Source: Winogradskyella eximia (GTDB lineage Bacteria; Bacteroidota; Bacteroidia; Flavobacteriales; Flavobacteriaceae). From it: a stretch of 64,000 nt of DNA. This document shows positions 1 to 7,505 of the stretch, piece after piece (the first letter of the stretch is position 1; every line of letters starts with the position of its first letter). A program made the position numbers and the translations under genes. Location of the stretch: contig NZ_QRDV01000008.1 of assembly GCF_003386165.1 (NCBI RefSeq), positions 81,103-145,102 of the forward strand, written 5' to 3'. The notes below the pieces were generated by a model. The model saw only the letters and a list, made by a program, of their open reading frames with translations. It was not told the DNA's origin and did no database searches.

Positions 1-300
1 TTTGAAACTTTAGATGCATTACATCGTCAGTTACCATATTTAAAAGCGATTGCTAAGAATCACCTTTTGGTAGTTATCTTTTTTGAAAATACAGAATTAC
101 AGAAACTCACTAATGTTGAAGCTCATAACACTTTCGATATTTTTCAGAAGACGGTTGCAGAAAAGTTTATGTACGAAAAGAAATTGATTGTTAACGAACT
201 TCAAAAACACGGTATTCAATCTATTTTAACAACACCAGAAAACTTGACAATCAATACAATTAATAAATATTTAGAGATTAAGGCACGTGGACTTCTTTAA
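1..300 (+). CDS. DUF58 domain protein, C-terminal part (partial)
   Basis: The reading frame is open from the first base to a TAA at 298-300, so only the last 99 codons of a longer gene are present. The visible end, including NHLLVVIFFEN and the tail KHGIQSILTTPENLTINTIN, matches the C-terminus of DUF58 proteins. That family is usually encoded beside MoxR-type AAA ATPases and VWA proteins and is thought to help assemble or activate envelope complexes. The upstream partners lie outside the window. Internal ATG codons are not the start because the frame continues upstream of them. Confidence 0.75.
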   Translation, partial: FETLDALHRQLPYLKAIAKNHLLVVIFFENTELQKLTNVEAHNTFDIFQKTVAEKFMYEKKLIVNELQKHGIQSILTTPENLTINTINKYLEIKARGLL

Positions 301-395
301 AAAATATTCCTAATTGATTTTACAGTCATTTATGGTTAAAAAAACAATTCACCTAAATCACCACTAAAAACATCATTACCAATGATTTAAAACAC

Positions 396-428
396 AAAAA
401 AGGATGTATAATTAAATACATCCTTTTT
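396..428 (+). terminator. Rho-independent terminator after the DUF58 gene
   Basis: A 9-bp stem (AGGATGTAT at 401-409, ATACATCCT at 416-424) with a 6-nt loop is preceded by A5 and followed by TTTT. It lies about 100 bp after the DUF58 stop. Confidence 0.8.
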
Positions 429-432
429 ATTT

Positions 433-458
433 GTTATCAGATTTGGGGAACTGATAAC
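433..458. promoter_or_regulatory. Inverted repeat upstream of the first ECF sigma gene
   Basis: GTTATCAG (433-440) and CTGATAAC (451-458) form a perfect 8-bp inverted repeat with a 10-nt spacer. It sits just after the terminator and about 215 bp before the sigma gene, and there is no T-run, so an operator fits better than a terminator. A partial copy (CACTGATAA) recurs near 570. Apart from the terminator and this repeat, the 301-672 gap shows no gene. Confidence 0.35.
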
Positions 459-672
459 GGTAAATAGGTTAAGCTGAGACAAACATATAATAAATAAACA
501 TACCACACAAGAAAAATATGTTTTTTATCGTCTTTTTTTGCATTTTATCGTAAATATTGGTTTTAAGTCACTGATAATCAATAAAAGCATTTGGATGTGA
601 AATTTAATAAAAAAGGTCTATTAAACTTTTAGTACTTTAACAAGTCTAATTAATAGCATATCAACATTAAAA

Positions 673-1236
673 TTGATACAAATAGTAAATCATTTGATTA
701 ACGAGTCGGAATTTATAAAACGTTTACAAGACCCTAAGTCTAAAGAAGCTGCTTTTAGAGAATTATTACAACTCTATAAAGAGCGTCTGTATTGGCATAT
801 TCGTAAAATTGTATTAAACCATAACGATGCTGATGATGTACTTCAAAATACATTTATAAAAGTCCACCGTAGTATTGATAAGTTTAAAGGTGAAAGCAAA
901 TTATTTTCGTGGTTATATAGAATAGCAACCAATGAATCTATTACACTCCTTAACAAAAATGCAAAACGATTGCAAATTACAAACGAAGAGTATCAAGATA
1001 GAGCCATTAATAATTTAACAGCAGATGTTTATTTTGAAGGAGATGAGATTGCACTAAAATTACAAAAAGCCATTGCTACCTTACCCAAAAAGCAACAATT
1101 GGTATTTAATATGCGTTATTTTGAAGATATAAAATATAAAGATATGGCTGTAATATTAGATTTGAGCGAAGGTGCACTTAAATCATCATATCATATTGCT
1201 GCTAAAAAAATAGAAGCCTATTTAACTTCAGATTAA
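673..1236 (+). CDS. ECF-type RNA polymerase sigma factor
   Basis: A 187-residue sigma-70 family protein with region 2 (around DADDVLQNTFIKVHRSIDKFKG, SWLYRIATNESI) and region 4 (LPKKQQLVFNMRYFEDIKYKDMA, then LSEGALKSSYH). It should direct core RNA polymerase to a small regulon. It is followed by a membrane protein and a Spy-like protein, the usual layout for sigma, anti-sigma and envelope sensor. No ATG is available at the N-terminus. The frame opens after a stop at 622-624, so initiation must be at TTG 673 or TTG 694. Function is well supported; the start is uncertain by 7 codons. Confidence 0.9.
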   Translation: MIQIVNHLINESEFIKRLQDPKSKEAAFRELLQLYKERLYWHIRKIVLNHNDADDVLQNTFIKVHRSIDKFKGESKLFSWLYRIATNESITLLNKNAKRLQITNEEYQDRAINNLTADVYFEGDEIALKLQKAIATLPKKQQLVFNMRYFEDIKYKDMAVILDLSEGALKSSYHIAAKKIEAYLTSD

Positions 1237-1307
1237 ACCATTTAACAAATTTGAAGTCTTATTAGAGAACACAAGTTAAAAAGATTCCACTTTCAAGGGA
1301 ACTAAAG

Positions 1308-1808
1308 ATGAAAAAAGAAAATAACATTAAAAGTTCTGGTTTTAAAACACCTGATAATTATTTTGAATCCATTGACGATCAAATTCTTGAACGCCTAAAT
1401 GACAAAGAAATAATCAGTGCTTCAGAAACTACTGGTTTTATGGTTCCAAAAGATTATTTTGATTCAGTTGAAACAACTATTTTAGAAAAATTAGAGTCTC
1501 AACCTGAAACACCAGTAATTGCTTTAAAATCTAGACGCACATTGTATTATGTTGCTGGTATAGCAGCAAGTTTTGTATTGCTTTTAAGTTTGTTTTTTAA
1601 TAATGAAGATAAAATTAACATCAACGCTATTGATACAGCGAGTATTGAAAATTATTTATTTCAAGAAGATTATACAAACGACGATTTAGCGACTTTATTT
1701 ATAACTGATAATATCTCAGAAGCAGATTTTATTGATATCACTATTTCAGATGATACTTTAAATGAATATTTAGAAAATGCAGATACTGAAGATTTTATTT
1801 TAGATTAA
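1308..1808 (+). CDS. Single-pass membrane protein, probable anti-sigma factor
   Basis: 166 residues with one membrane segment at about 79-97 (LYYVAGIAASFVLLLSLFF) between a charged N-terminal and an acidic C-terminal part. The N-terminal half holds two copies of a short motif: GFKTPDNYFESIDDQIL (residues 12-28) and GFMVPKDYFDSVETTIL (about 44-60). Position between an ECF sigma gene and a Spy-like gene, plus the topology (cytoplasmic N-terminus, periplasmic tail), suggests an anti-sigma factor whose repeats hold the sigma factor. That role is inferred from context. The stop is 5 bp before the next start, so the two are probably co-transcribed. Confidence 0.6.
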   Translation: MKKENNIKSSGFKTPDNYFESIDDQILERLNDKEIISASETTGFMVPKDYFDSVETTILEKLESQPETPVIALKSRRTLYYVAGIAASFVLLLSLFFNNEDKININAIDTASIENYLFQEDYTNDDLATLFITDNISEADFIDITISDDTLNEYLENADTEDFILD

Positions 1809-1813
1809 AGATT

Positions 1814-2254
1814 ATGAAAACAATAACCTTATTTATCCTAACCCTATTTGTTTCGGCAAGCGTATTTGCACAGCGACCAGATAGAGAAAAAATTAAAGCA
1901 TTAAAAATTGCTCATATTACTGAACAATTAGATTTAACTGAAACTGAAGCTCAAAAATTTTGGCCAATTTATAATGCTAATGAAGATGCTAAAAGTAAGC
2001 TAAGAGAAGCTTCTATGAACAGACGTAAAGAACAACCTATAGAAGAACTTACGGAAAGCGAAGCTAAGTCGTTATTGCTAGACATGGAAAAAACTGAAAA
2101 GCAAAAAGTGGCATTAGAATCTAAATTACTGAATCAATTGTTAGAAATTCTTCCGGCAAAGAAAATCATAAAACTCTATCAAGCTGAACGTTCTTTTAAG
2201 CAAAAAATGTTTGAAGAATATAAGAAAAGGCATGCTAATGAAAAGCGGAATTAA
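1814..2254 (+). CDS. Spy/CpxP-like periplasmic protein
   Basis: 146 residues: a cleavable signal peptide ending at about VFAQ, then a highly charged all-helical domain. The segment ITEQLDLTETEAQKFWPIYN resembles the LTxxQ region of Spy/CpxP/CnrX-type proteins, which act as periplasmic chaperones or metal/stress sensors. In Flavobacteria such genes are commonly found behind ECF sigma factors, as here. It is last in the three-gene unit, and a strong terminator follows at 2261-2293. The ligand cannot be told from sequence. Confidence 0.7.
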   Translation: MKTITLFILTLFVSASVFAQRPDREKIKALKIAHITEQLDLTETEAQKFWPIYNANEDAKSKLREASMNRRKEQPIEELTESEAKSLLLDMEKTEKQKVALESKLLNQLLEILPAKKIIKLYQAERSFKQKMFEEYKKRHANEKRN

Positions 2255-2260
2255 AATATT

Positions 2261-2293
2261 AAAAAAGGAAACCTAAAAAGTTTCCTTTTTTTT
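2261..2293. terminator. Bidirectional terminator between convergent genes
   Basis: A-run plus GGAAAC (2267-2272), a 7-nt loop, GTTTCC (2280-2285) and T8. It serves the plus-strand sigma unit and, read in reverse, the minus-strand propeller gene whose stop at 2292-2294 lies at its edge. Confidence 0.8.
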
Positions 2294-3377
2294 ATTCTCT
2301 AAAAGTCAATTTACTAATTCTACCATTTCCTGCTGCATAAGCTACAGAATCATTTAAAAATCGAATGGTATAAAAGCCTTCATCACTTAAATGCGTCCAA
2401 GAGTCTCCTGAATCATTACTATAATCAATACCTTTAAAACCAATAGCAACTAGTTCTTTTCCATTGGAGTTAGGAATATATTGCACACAACTTCTATAAC
2501 CAGGTCCTTTTCCATTAGCCACAATTTGCCAAGTTTTTCCACCATCACTAGTTCTTATCTTATTATTTAAAGTATCGTTTGGTTTGGTGTAATCTCCACC
2601 TATGGCGAATCCATTTTGTTCATCGTAAAAATCTAAAGAATATATGCCTGTAGTTGCTGTGCCTTGGATGATTGGTGTATCAAAAACTTCCCAAGTTTTT
2701 CCTTTGTTTGGTGAGTATAATATTCTGCTAGCTTTACCACCTGTAGCAACCCAAGTGTGATCTCCAACAATAGAAATATTAGTATCACTTGCAGCAAAAG
2801 CGGCTTCTCCTTCTCTAGTCTTGGGTAAATCCTCGCAAGATAGTTTTGTCCATGTATTTCCACCATCTCTTGTGATAATGATACTCATACAATTGTCTGT
2901 TGGATCTCCAATGGCAATGCCTTCTTGGTCATTCCAAAAATCCATGGAATCGTAGAAAACCTTTTCATTCACCTCCTCGTACACTAATTTTGGTTTATCA
3001 GACTTTCTATAAATCTTGTAAAGTCTTGCCGGATTAGCAATTGATATAATAAATAAATTACCTTCTACTTCTTTAATTGCCCTAAAATGAAGTGGCTTTT
3101 CTTCGTAGTTAAGTATGTGTTTAAAGTGATTTTTATTGCTACTAACATTTAACTCGCTGAGATTAATTTTAAACTCCTCATTTAATCCTCGCTTTCCAAT
3201 ATGATCGGAACTCCCATAATACAAATATTCATCATTAAAGTCTATAGCTCTAACACTTAATGTAGAATCGACAAAAATAGGTTCAATAATAACTTTAGTT
3301 ACGTTTATTGATCTTTTATATTCTTCTTTACAAGAATTAAACATTATAAAACAAAGTACAACAACAAATAATCTCAT
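2292..3377 (-). CDS. Lipoprotein with BNR/Ycf48-like beta-propeller
   Basis: 361 residues beginning with a lipoprotein signal (lipobox FNSC), so it is probably membrane-anchored outside the cytoplasm. At least four BNR-type turns are visible: RDGGNTW, PNKGKTW, SDGGKTW and NDSGDSW. These are typical of sialidase-like and Ycf48-like six/seven-bladed propellers. The family is often labelled oxidoreductase or photosystem-stability-like, but no catalytic residues are evident, so a binding or assembly role is more likely. The gene lies downstream of the SCO-gene terminator, and no ECF promoter motif was found before it. Confidence 0.7.
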   Translation of the reverse strand: MRLFVVVLCFIMFNSCKEEYKRSINVTKVIIEPIFVDSTLSVRAIDFNDEYLYYGSSDHIGKRGLNEEFKINLSELNVSSNKNHFKHILNYEEKPLHFRAIKEVEGNLFIISIANPARLYKIYRKSDKPKLVYEEVNEKVFYDSMDFWNDQEGIAIGDPTDNCMSIIITRDGGNTWTKLSCEDLPKTREGEAAFAASDTNISIVGDHTWVATGGKASRILYSPNKGKTWEVFDTPIIQGTATTGIYSLDFYDEQNGFAIGGDYTKPNDTLNNKIRTSDGGKTWQIVANGKGPGYRSCVQYIPNSNGKELVAIGFKGIDYSNDSGDSWTHLSDEGFYTIRFLNDSVAYAAGNGRISKLTFRE

Positions 3378-3401
3378 ATATAATAATTTTCCTTAAAAAT
3401 A

Positions 3402-3434
3402 GAAAAGCTTTACGATATAACCGCAAAGCTTTTC
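3402..3434 (-). terminator. Terminator after the SCO-family gene
   Basis: Perfect 10-bp stem GAAAAGCTTT (3402-3411) / AAAGCTTTTC (3425-3434), with T-rich sequence downstream on the minus strand. It resembles the GCTTC-type hairpins at 10523, 13885 and 14333. Confidence 0.75.
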
Positions 3435-3475
3435 AAATCATCAATAATCAATCAAATAAAAACTAGGTCATCACT

Positions 3476-4144
3476 CTAGCTTTCTTTTTTTAATGCTTTA
3501 ATATCTACAATTAATTGTGCTATTGAAGCTCTGTTTAATCCGTTATAGATACCTCTAATATGTTTGTTCTTATCTATCAATAAAAAATTTTCGGTATGTA
3601 GAAAATCATCATCAGTTTTAACTTCTCCTAAATCACTTTCTACAAAATAATGGTCTCTTCCAAGAGTATAAATTTCACTTCGTTCGCCTGTTACTAAATG
3701 CCATTTATTATCTATTACATCATTTTTATTTGCATACGCTCGCAATACATTAACAGAATCCGTACTTGGCATCACCGAATGTGATAACAATAAGACGTCC
3801 TTGTCGTTTTTAAATTCTTCTTGCACTTTTGACATATTACCAGTCATTTTAGGACAAATACCTGGACATGTTGTAAAAAAGAAATCGGTTACATATATTT
3901 TATTTTCAAACGTACTTTGAGTAACTGCTTCTCCGAGTTGATTTGTTAATGAAAAATCCGGGATTTTATGAAACGCTTTTTCTTCTTCCGTATTTGGTGT
4001 TAACCAATGTGGTGTAAAAGAGTCATCGTTGTAATACGGCAAATACTCAACTCTACTGTTTTCAACAACTTTAATAGTTTCCTTTTTTACATCCTCCTTA
4101 CAACTTGTAAAAACAAACAGTATTATAATATATAGGTATTTCAT
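3476..4144 (-). CDS. SCO1/SenC family copper-binding lipoprotein
   Basis: A thioredoxin-fold protein of 222 residues with a lipobox at its N-terminus (VFTSC, Cys15) and the family copper/redox motif TTCPGICPKM. A conserved-type His follows late in the sequence (DFLHTENFLL). SCO proteins bind Cu and help metallate the CuA site of oxidases or act as envelope thiol reductases. The start at 4144 (MKYLYIIIL) is chosen because it gives a clean lipoprotein signal and does not overlap the upstream gene; an earlier in-frame ATG at 4174 does overlap. It is last in the unit driven from the ECF-type promoter at 5593-5622, linking copper handling to this regulon. Confidence 0.88.
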   Translation of the reverse strand: MKYLYIIILFVFTSCKEDVKKETIKVVENSRVEYLPYYNDDSFTPHWLTPNTEEEKAFHKIPDFSLTNQLGEAVTQSTFENKIYVTDFFFTTCPGICPKMTGNMSKVQEEFKNDKDVLLLSHSVMPSTDSVNVLRAYANKNDVIDNKWHLVTGERSEIYTLGRDHYFVESDLGEVKTDDDFLHTENFLLIDKNKHIRGIYNGLNRASIAQLIVDIKALKKES

Positions 4145-4148
4145 AACA

Positions 4149-4775
4149 TTATTTTTTTCTAATAACAACTTCATCTTCTAATCTAACACATGAATTTGCT
4201 CTTCTCATACCAAAAATCCTCCCATTCTTGGCTTCATAATTAACATATAATTTGCCATTGGCTAACCAAGCTTTTTGAAAACCATCTTCTTTGCCATCAA
4301 CAAAATTTCTTAATTTAAATAGTTGCCCATTTGAAAACCATTTTTTTTCAACTCCTTGTTTTACACCATTCTCGTAAAAAGATTCACCAGATAAAACACC
4401 ATTTTCCCACCAAGTTTTATAAACACCTACTAACCTATTATTTTTATAGTAAGATACTAATTGAAGGATTTCATTTTTAGTCCAACGTCTAGCAACACCT
4501 TCTCTTCTACCATTGTAAAAACCCCATTTTTCTTCCAAAACTCCATTGGGATGATACTTTAAAGAATAACCATTATACGGTTTATCCTTATAATACCAAA
4601 TGCCTTTATTTCCATTAAGAACCAATTCTTCTTTTAACACCTCAACATTATCTATAATGATAAATTGCTCTTCTGCAGCCACAGTGCTTACACTTTTAAG
4701 CGATGAAGTTTCTTTACAACCAGTTGTTAATAATACAATTAGTGCTAAAAAAAGGATTGGTTTCATATTTTTCAA
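4149..4775 (-). CDS. MORN-repeat lipoprotein, YwqK family
   Basis: 208 residues with a lipoprotein signal (LLTTGC) followed by about five MORN-variant repeats of the pattern NGxxxGxxxxWxxNG, for example YHPNGVLEEKWGFYNGRREG, WWENGVLSGESFYENG, WFSNGQLFKLRNFVDG and WLANGKLYVNY. Databases often call these YwqK antitoxins, but there is no toxin gene here and the protein is exported, so a structural or envelope role fits better. It lies 3 bp after the upstream YHYH gene stop and 4 bp before the SCO start, so the three form one operon. Confidence 0.75.
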   Translation of the reverse strand: MKNMKPILFLALIVLLTTGCKETSSLKSVSTVAAEEQFIIIDNVEVLKEELVLNGNKGIWYYKDKPYNGYSLKYHPNGVLEEKWGFYNGRREGVARRWTKNEILQLVSYYKNNRLVGVYKTWWENGVLSGESFYENGVKQGVEKKWFSNGQLFKLRNFVDGKEDGFQKAWLANGKLYVNYEAKNGRIFGMRRANSCVRLEDEVVIRKK

Positions 4776-4778
4776 ATT

Positions 4779-5564
4779 TTAGTATCCTTGAAATGGTCCA
4801 GCAAAAAGAACATAGGCAGGTGCATAAGCATAATTACCTGCAGGATACACTTCATTAATAATATGATAATGATATTCTTCTGCGCCATCTGTATACTGTG
4901 TCGTAGATGTGTGACCACCTGAAGCATCTAAATCTGTAGGATTTGTTCCTGTTGAACTACATTGTCTTCCATAAATGAAGACACCATCGAGTAATATACC
5001 TACCAAACTATCATCATCGCTAGTAATTGGTGTAGGCTCTAAGTGATAGTGATACACACCTGGACCTTTGTGAGCTCCTGCCCAATCTAAACTTCCAGCA
5101 GCTTGATCTAAATCTCCCATACCTTCTTGATCATTAAATATAGACGCTCCACTAACTGCTATACCAATTGTATTTAATTGTGTAGTAACAGTAGCACCTG
5201 TTAAGTCTGGCGTGGCATCAACTGTAAAACTTGCTGCTTCACCTTGCCCACCACCAATATAGGTGTCTTGAGTTGTTTTTGTAACACCTGGCTCATCTAT
5301 ATAAAGCGCATTATCTGTTTCCCAATAAATTGATGTATGGTTTGGAAAACCTGTTGTTTCAATATAAACTTCAGTACCATCATCGGATAAAATAGCGGTG
5401 ACCGCATCTGAATTAAACGCTGCAAATGCGGCATGCAATTCTGTTACTCCAACATCGTCGTCGTCACCATTACCTCCATCACTTACAGAATCATCACTAC
5501 TGCAAGCAAATAGTGCAAAAGCAAAAATTGTAATGTAGGTTAAAGGTTTAAAATAGATTTTCAT
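4779..5564 (-). CDS. YHYH-domain lipoprotein
   Basis: 261 residues, lipobox FACS near residue 21, a low-complexity Asp/Gly linker (DGGNGDDDDVG), then a YHYH domain with the signature twice (GVYHYHLEP and EEYHYHIIN) and the LLDGVFIYG core. YHYH domains are found in secreted bacterial proteins of unknown function; the paired His/Tyr motifs suggest metal binding but this is not established. It is the first gene of a three-gene unit with a strong ECF-type promoter 28 bp upstream of its start. It is one of four YHYH genes in the cluster. Confidence 0.8.
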   Translation of the reverse strand: MKIYFKPLTYITIFAFALFACSSDDSVSDGGNGDDDDVGVTELHAAFAAFNSDAVTAILSDDGTEVYIETTGFPNHTSIYWETDNALYIDEPGVTKTTQDTYIGGGQGEAASFTVDATPDLTGATVTTQLNTIGIAVSGASIFNDQEGMGDLDQAAGSLDWAGAHKGPGVYHYHLEPTPITSDDDSLVGILLDGVFIYGRQCSSTGTNPTDLDASGGHTSTTQYTDGAEEYHYHIINEVYPAGNYAYAPAYVLFAGPFQGY

Positions 5565-5592
5565 AGTTTTAGTGTTTTAAGGTTATTTAATA

Positions 5593-5622
5593 TTTAGATG
5601 CCTTAACAGAAATAAACTTGTG
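5593..5622 (-). promoter_or_regulatory. ECF-type promoter for YHYH-YwqK-SCO operon
   Basis: On the minus strand CACAAGTTT, a 12-bp spacer, then GCATCTAAA ending 28 bp before the 5564 start. It is one of seven matching elements in this cluster, including one before the sigma gene. The rest of 5565-5776 shows only a degenerate AAAAAAAGCTTC stretch near 5655 that could be a decayed hairpin of the cluster type. Confidence 0.85.
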
Positions 5623-5776
5623 CAGGCTTTTCTTTTTAGTATTTATTTAACAAAAAAAGCTTCAAACAAAAACACTACAAACTGATTAAAATCGCTTTAC
5701 AAAAACGAATAATTCTTGTTTCTTATTATGGAATTATAAAGTGCCACTTTAAAAGGTTCTCGATTGTTATTCTGAA

Positions 5777-6355
5777 TTATAGTTTCTTCCGCTGACTCCA
5801 AAGAAAGACTCCAAAAACACAAAAAGCGACTACAATTAAGCCTGTTATAACGCGATTCCCTCCATTCCTTTCTGATATAGGCTGTAATACAGCTACAGGT
5901 GAATCTGGTGATGTAATGAATTTTAAATGCTCTTTTGAAACAAGTATATCGTGATAATTTTCCTGATCTTTATACACATTAAACATCACTGCATTTTTAA
6001 CGGTATCAAAAGCATTTCCTTCAAATAAAAAGATAAATGCATTGGCATGTGCATGCTCATTATGCGTTACCTCTTCTACAGCTATTAATTTTAAAATAGA
6101 GTCATCATTTCTCAATTCAAAATTAGTTTTAACGTAATCAAAAAAAGCTGTATCAAAATCCGCTTTACTTTTTGAATGTTCTAATTCTGGATAGGCTTCT
6201 AGAAGTGCATTTCTAATACTCCAAGGAAATTCAGCTCTTACTTCAACCAAATTATCTTTTTGTTGAATATTAAAAAAGGCTTTGTTGGCATCGTGAGCAA
6301 ATCCTACACCTGAAAAAGCAAAAAAAAGTAATACTATGCAACTAGAAAATTTCAT
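5777..6355 (-). CDS. Membrane-anchored exported protein of unknown function
   Basis: 192 residues with an N-terminal signal peptide (to about GFAH), a mainly beta/charged extracytoplasmic part containing the His-rich stretch HNEHAHANA, and a C-terminal membrane segment (VITGLIVVAFCVFGVFLW) ending in RKKL. So it is probably held in the inner membrane with its body in the periplasm. I do not recognise the family; a distant relation to DUF6702-type proteins is possible. Its start abuts the stop of the upstream YHYH gene, so it is translated from the same operon (promoter at 10474-10503). The His residues may fit a metal-related role. Confidence 0.6.
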   Translation of the reverse strand: MKFSSCIVLLFFAFSGVGFAHDANKAFFNIQQKDNLVEVRAEFPWSIRNALLEAYPELEHSKSKADFDTAFFDYVKTNFELRNDDSILKLIAVEEVTHNEHAHANAFIFLFEGNAFDTVKNAVMFNVYKDQENYHDILVSKEHLKFITSPDSPVAVLQPISERNGGNRVITGLIVVAFCVFGVFLWSQRKKL

Positions 6356-7432
6356 CTAGTTGTTTCCTATTTTAAAATCATTAGATGGTGTTCCTTTAAA
6401 GAATCTTGGAATACTAGGATATTCATCAGTTATAACATAGTAATACGTTCCTGATGGATATTCTGGAGTGACTCCTGTTCTACCATTGGCTTCATCTAAA
6501 GTGCCAAGCCCTGAAACATATTCGTAATCATTAGAATAAACACCATTGTAATCTCCGCAAGGAGCTGTAACTCCATCTCCTCCTCTATTGCCCGACTTTA
6601 ATTGGTAACTTGAAGACATTACAATAACAGAAGAGTTATTATTTGATGCATCCGAATACGCATATTTATAATAAATAGGAAAACCATCTGCAGCATAGCC
6701 AATTAATGTCATAGCATTTGTTGGTACATTTAATGATTCTAAAAATAATATTGGAGAACCATGGTAATGGTATTTACCTGTTGGTTGTACATGAGCACTA
6801 TTACAATCTAAACCTAAGTTAACATTTAAAGCCTCTAAATTCCACTCCCAATTTACGTTTGGACTCATAGCTCCTTCATGAGGAAAAGGTTCTGCAGCAA
6901 CAGGATCTAATTCTACACCATTTAGTAAAACACCAAATGAATATTGCGGTCCTGCATTTGGCCCTATTCCTGTTGTTGACAACAATGCCGTGAGAACATT
7001 CGCTTCCGTTGGATTAATTGTAATGGTATAAATTTCATTTTGCTCAGAAATGGCATTAGGATTTAATGAACCAGGTCCCATACCAAAGGTTCCAACAAGA
7101 TGTTCAGGTATACTATTTGAAGTAATTATTCTATTTGTTCCTGAAATAGTTTGGTTATATGAATTAGTAAAAGCTAATGTTTGATTACAAGCACCTCTTG
7201 AATCATCTAAAACTTGGTCTGACTCACAACCCGAATCATCAGTATCTGAATTATTGGAGACATAACCATTTGGTTGTTCGCAAGCCTCAATGCTAACATC
7301 TGGATTTCCCAAATTATCCTCATCAAAATCCTGGTACCAAGTTAATTCTGTACATGCGCTATCGTCATTGTTTGAACACGCTACGAATACTGCCAATATA
7401 ATTACCAGTAATAATTTTATTATGTTTTTCAT
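6356..7432 (-). CDS. YHYH-domain lipoprotein
   Basis: 358 residues with lipobox VACS (Cys19). After it comes a Cys/Asp-rich segment (TWYQDFDEDNLGNP, then TDDSGCESD) of the type found in thrombospondin-3-like calcium linkers. The YHYH domain follows: motif GKYHYHGSP, core GYAADGFPIYYKY, and a C-terminal tail YYYVITDEYPSIPRFFKG that is also found in the neighbouring YHYH protein at 7506. Function of the domain is unknown. It is the fourth gene of the EF-hand/YHYH operon, 73 bp after the previous stop. A TTTAGAC in that gap is not a convincing second promoter. Confidence 0.8.
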   Translation of the reverse strand: MKNIIKLLLVIILAVFVACSNNDDSACTELTWYQDFDEDNLGNPDVSIEACEQPNGYVSNNSDTDDSGCESDQVLDDSRGACNQTLAFTNSYNQTISGTNRIITSNSIPEHLVGTFGMGPGSLNPNAISEQNEIYTITINPTEANVLTALLSTTGIGPNAGPQYSFGVLLNGVELDPVAAEPFPHEGAMSPNVNWEWNLEALNVNLGLDCNSAHVQPTGKYHYHGSPILFLESLNVPTNAMTLIGYAADGFPIYYKYAYSDASNNNSSVIVMSSSYQLKSGNRGGDGVTAPCGDYNGVYSNDYEYVSGLGTLDEANGRTGVTPEYPSGTYYYVITDEYPSIPRFFKGTPSNDFKIGNN

Positions 7433-7505
7433 TAATTCAGTTGGTTAGCACTTTTTAGACTTAAGTGTGTGTGTTAAAAGTTTAATTCTTATAATGAATT
7501 TCTTC

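Noticed and set aside
1270-1277. CACAAGTT before the membrane protein at 1308 as an ECF promoter
   Set aside because: No CATCTAAA follows at the right spacing.
4149-4775. Toxin-antitoxin system because YwqK proteins are often called antitoxins
   Set aside because: The protein is an exported MORN lipoprotein and no toxin gene is nearby.
7454-7460. TTTAGAC in the gap before the 6356-7432 gene as an eighth ECF promoter
   Set aside because: The -10-like half is imperfect and no CAAGTTT-type -35 lies at 12-13 bp, so the gene is more likely read from the operon promoter at 10474.
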